Positions 63,330 through 64,000 of a stretch of DNA of 64,000 nucleotides are shown in pieces (the first letter of the stretch is position 1; every line of letters starts with the position of its first letter). A model generated the notes under the pieces. That model saw only the letters and a program-made list of their open reading frames with translations, had not been told where the DNA came from and made no database searches. Where the stretch lies: positions 8,566,001 to 8,630,000 of the forward strand of contig NC_065570.1 of the NCBI RefSeq assembly GCF_937616625.2, written 5' to 3'. A program made the translations under genes and the position numbers. The stretch is from Mercurialis annua. Taxonomy: Eukaryota > Streptophyta > Magnoliopsida > Malpighiales > Euphorbiaceae.

Positions 63330-64000
63330 TAGGGGTGTGCAGTATTACGTAGGACTGGCAATTTGTGTCATCGTGTCATAAACGTATTATGTGCCCATTT
63401 CAAAATAGATAATTTCTCTCAACCAGGATCCGACCGTTTAACTAATCGTGTCAAAATATCAAATCTGAACCCAACCCGTTTATTAAACGGGTTAACACGT
63501 GTTGAACTGTTTAACTCGTTTATCAAAACTGGTCATAACAGATCACATGTTTAGCTTGTTTAACACGTTTTTATTAATGACCTATTTAACATATTTTTTA
63601 TAGTTAAACAATAAAATTTCAAAATAACCATAAATCTCAGTATAACAAACAATAATTAATAAATGATATGTATTATATGAGTATATTTGGTCAGATATAA
63701 TAACTAAATTAATTATTATAATTAATAAATAGATTTAAACGTGTCTTAACGTGTCTTAAACGGGTTAGGCGGGTTTAACCTGTTTAACTCGCTATTTAAC
63801 CGTGTCATAAACGGGTTGACCCATTTATGTCCCAAACCCATATAAACTCAACCTGAACCCGCTAAGTTTCGTGTCGTGTCGTGTTAACGGGTCGTGTAGG
63901 AAAATGCTAGCCCTAGTATTACGATTAGTTTTGGTAGTGCAAAAGCTAAAACTGTGCGGTTTACGAAATATGAAAAATGAAAACCGAACCATAATTTTTA
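63330..64000. mobile_element. hAT-like element, split by a nested insertion, runs off the window
   Basis: Starts TAGGGGTGTGCAG, the end sequence of hAT-type MITEs. It is interrupted at 63350 by another element and resumes at about 63924 with GAAAACCGAACC-type sequence. The right end lies outside the window. Confidence 0.55.
63350..63915. mobile_element. Nested hAT-like element
   Basis: A 566-bp element with ends TAGGACTGGCAATTT and AAAATGCTAGCCCTA and inner GTGTC-rich inverted repeats. Perfect 8-bp target duplication GTATTACG (63342-63349, 63916-63923). Confidence 0.85.

Overview
This is a window of AT-rich nuclear DNA from a flowering plant, most likely a eudicot. The evidence is plant-only gene families (CPL2-type CTD phosphatase, FANTASTIC FOUR, non-RD LRR-XII receptor kinases, plastid CBM20 protein), genes split by many short AT-rich introns, and a dense load of plant transposons. 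I cannot name the species. I see no operons, CRISPR arrays, tRNA or rRNA genes.

Layout. 1-7334 (+): the 3' two-fifths or more of a CPL2-like RNA polymerase II CTD phosphatase gene, 14 exons, with small Mutator-like inverted-repeat elements in or beside it. 7335-18400: mostly non-genic, with MITEs, foldback elements, microsatellites and decayed retroelement sequence. 17.8-35.3 kb: a compound direct-plus-inverted duplication of a gene set made of a small two-exon gene of unknown function (here 'gene X'), RPS25 (eS25) and a mitochondrial IF1-like/complex I P2-like gene. Two RPS25 genes are intact and encode the same protein. One P2-like gene is intact and one lost its last exon. Gene X is present as one intact copy, one copy with a doubtful splice donor and one exon-1 fragment. 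36.6-37.2 kb: a RopGAP pseudogene. 38.2-39.0 kb: a FANTASTIC FOUR family gene. 39.2-52.2 kb: two tandem LRR-XII receptor kinase genes on the minus strand, separated by a young 5.3-kb Ty3/gypsy retrotransposon with near-identical LTRs and a 5-bp target duplication. 52.2-60.7 kb: gene-poor, with Stowaway-like, Mutator-like and Helitron-like elements and a LINE RNase H remnant. 60.7-62.7 kb (-): a five-exon plastid-type CBM20 starch-binding-domain protein. The window ends inside nested hAT-like elements.

The genes do not form a pathway. The links are positional: RPS25 and the P2-like gene are divergent and share a short promoter region with ribosomal-protein-type motifs. The receptor kinases are a tandem pair. 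CPL2 and the CBM20 gene are, from memory, neighbours in Arabidopsis (At5g01270/At5g01260), so the roughly 53 kb between them here may be inserted and duplicated DNA. I found no convincing undescribed biological system. The most informative features are the duplication history, the series of splice donors in gene X, two GC-AG introns, and many elements whose target-site duplications can be read directly. All alignments were done by eye.
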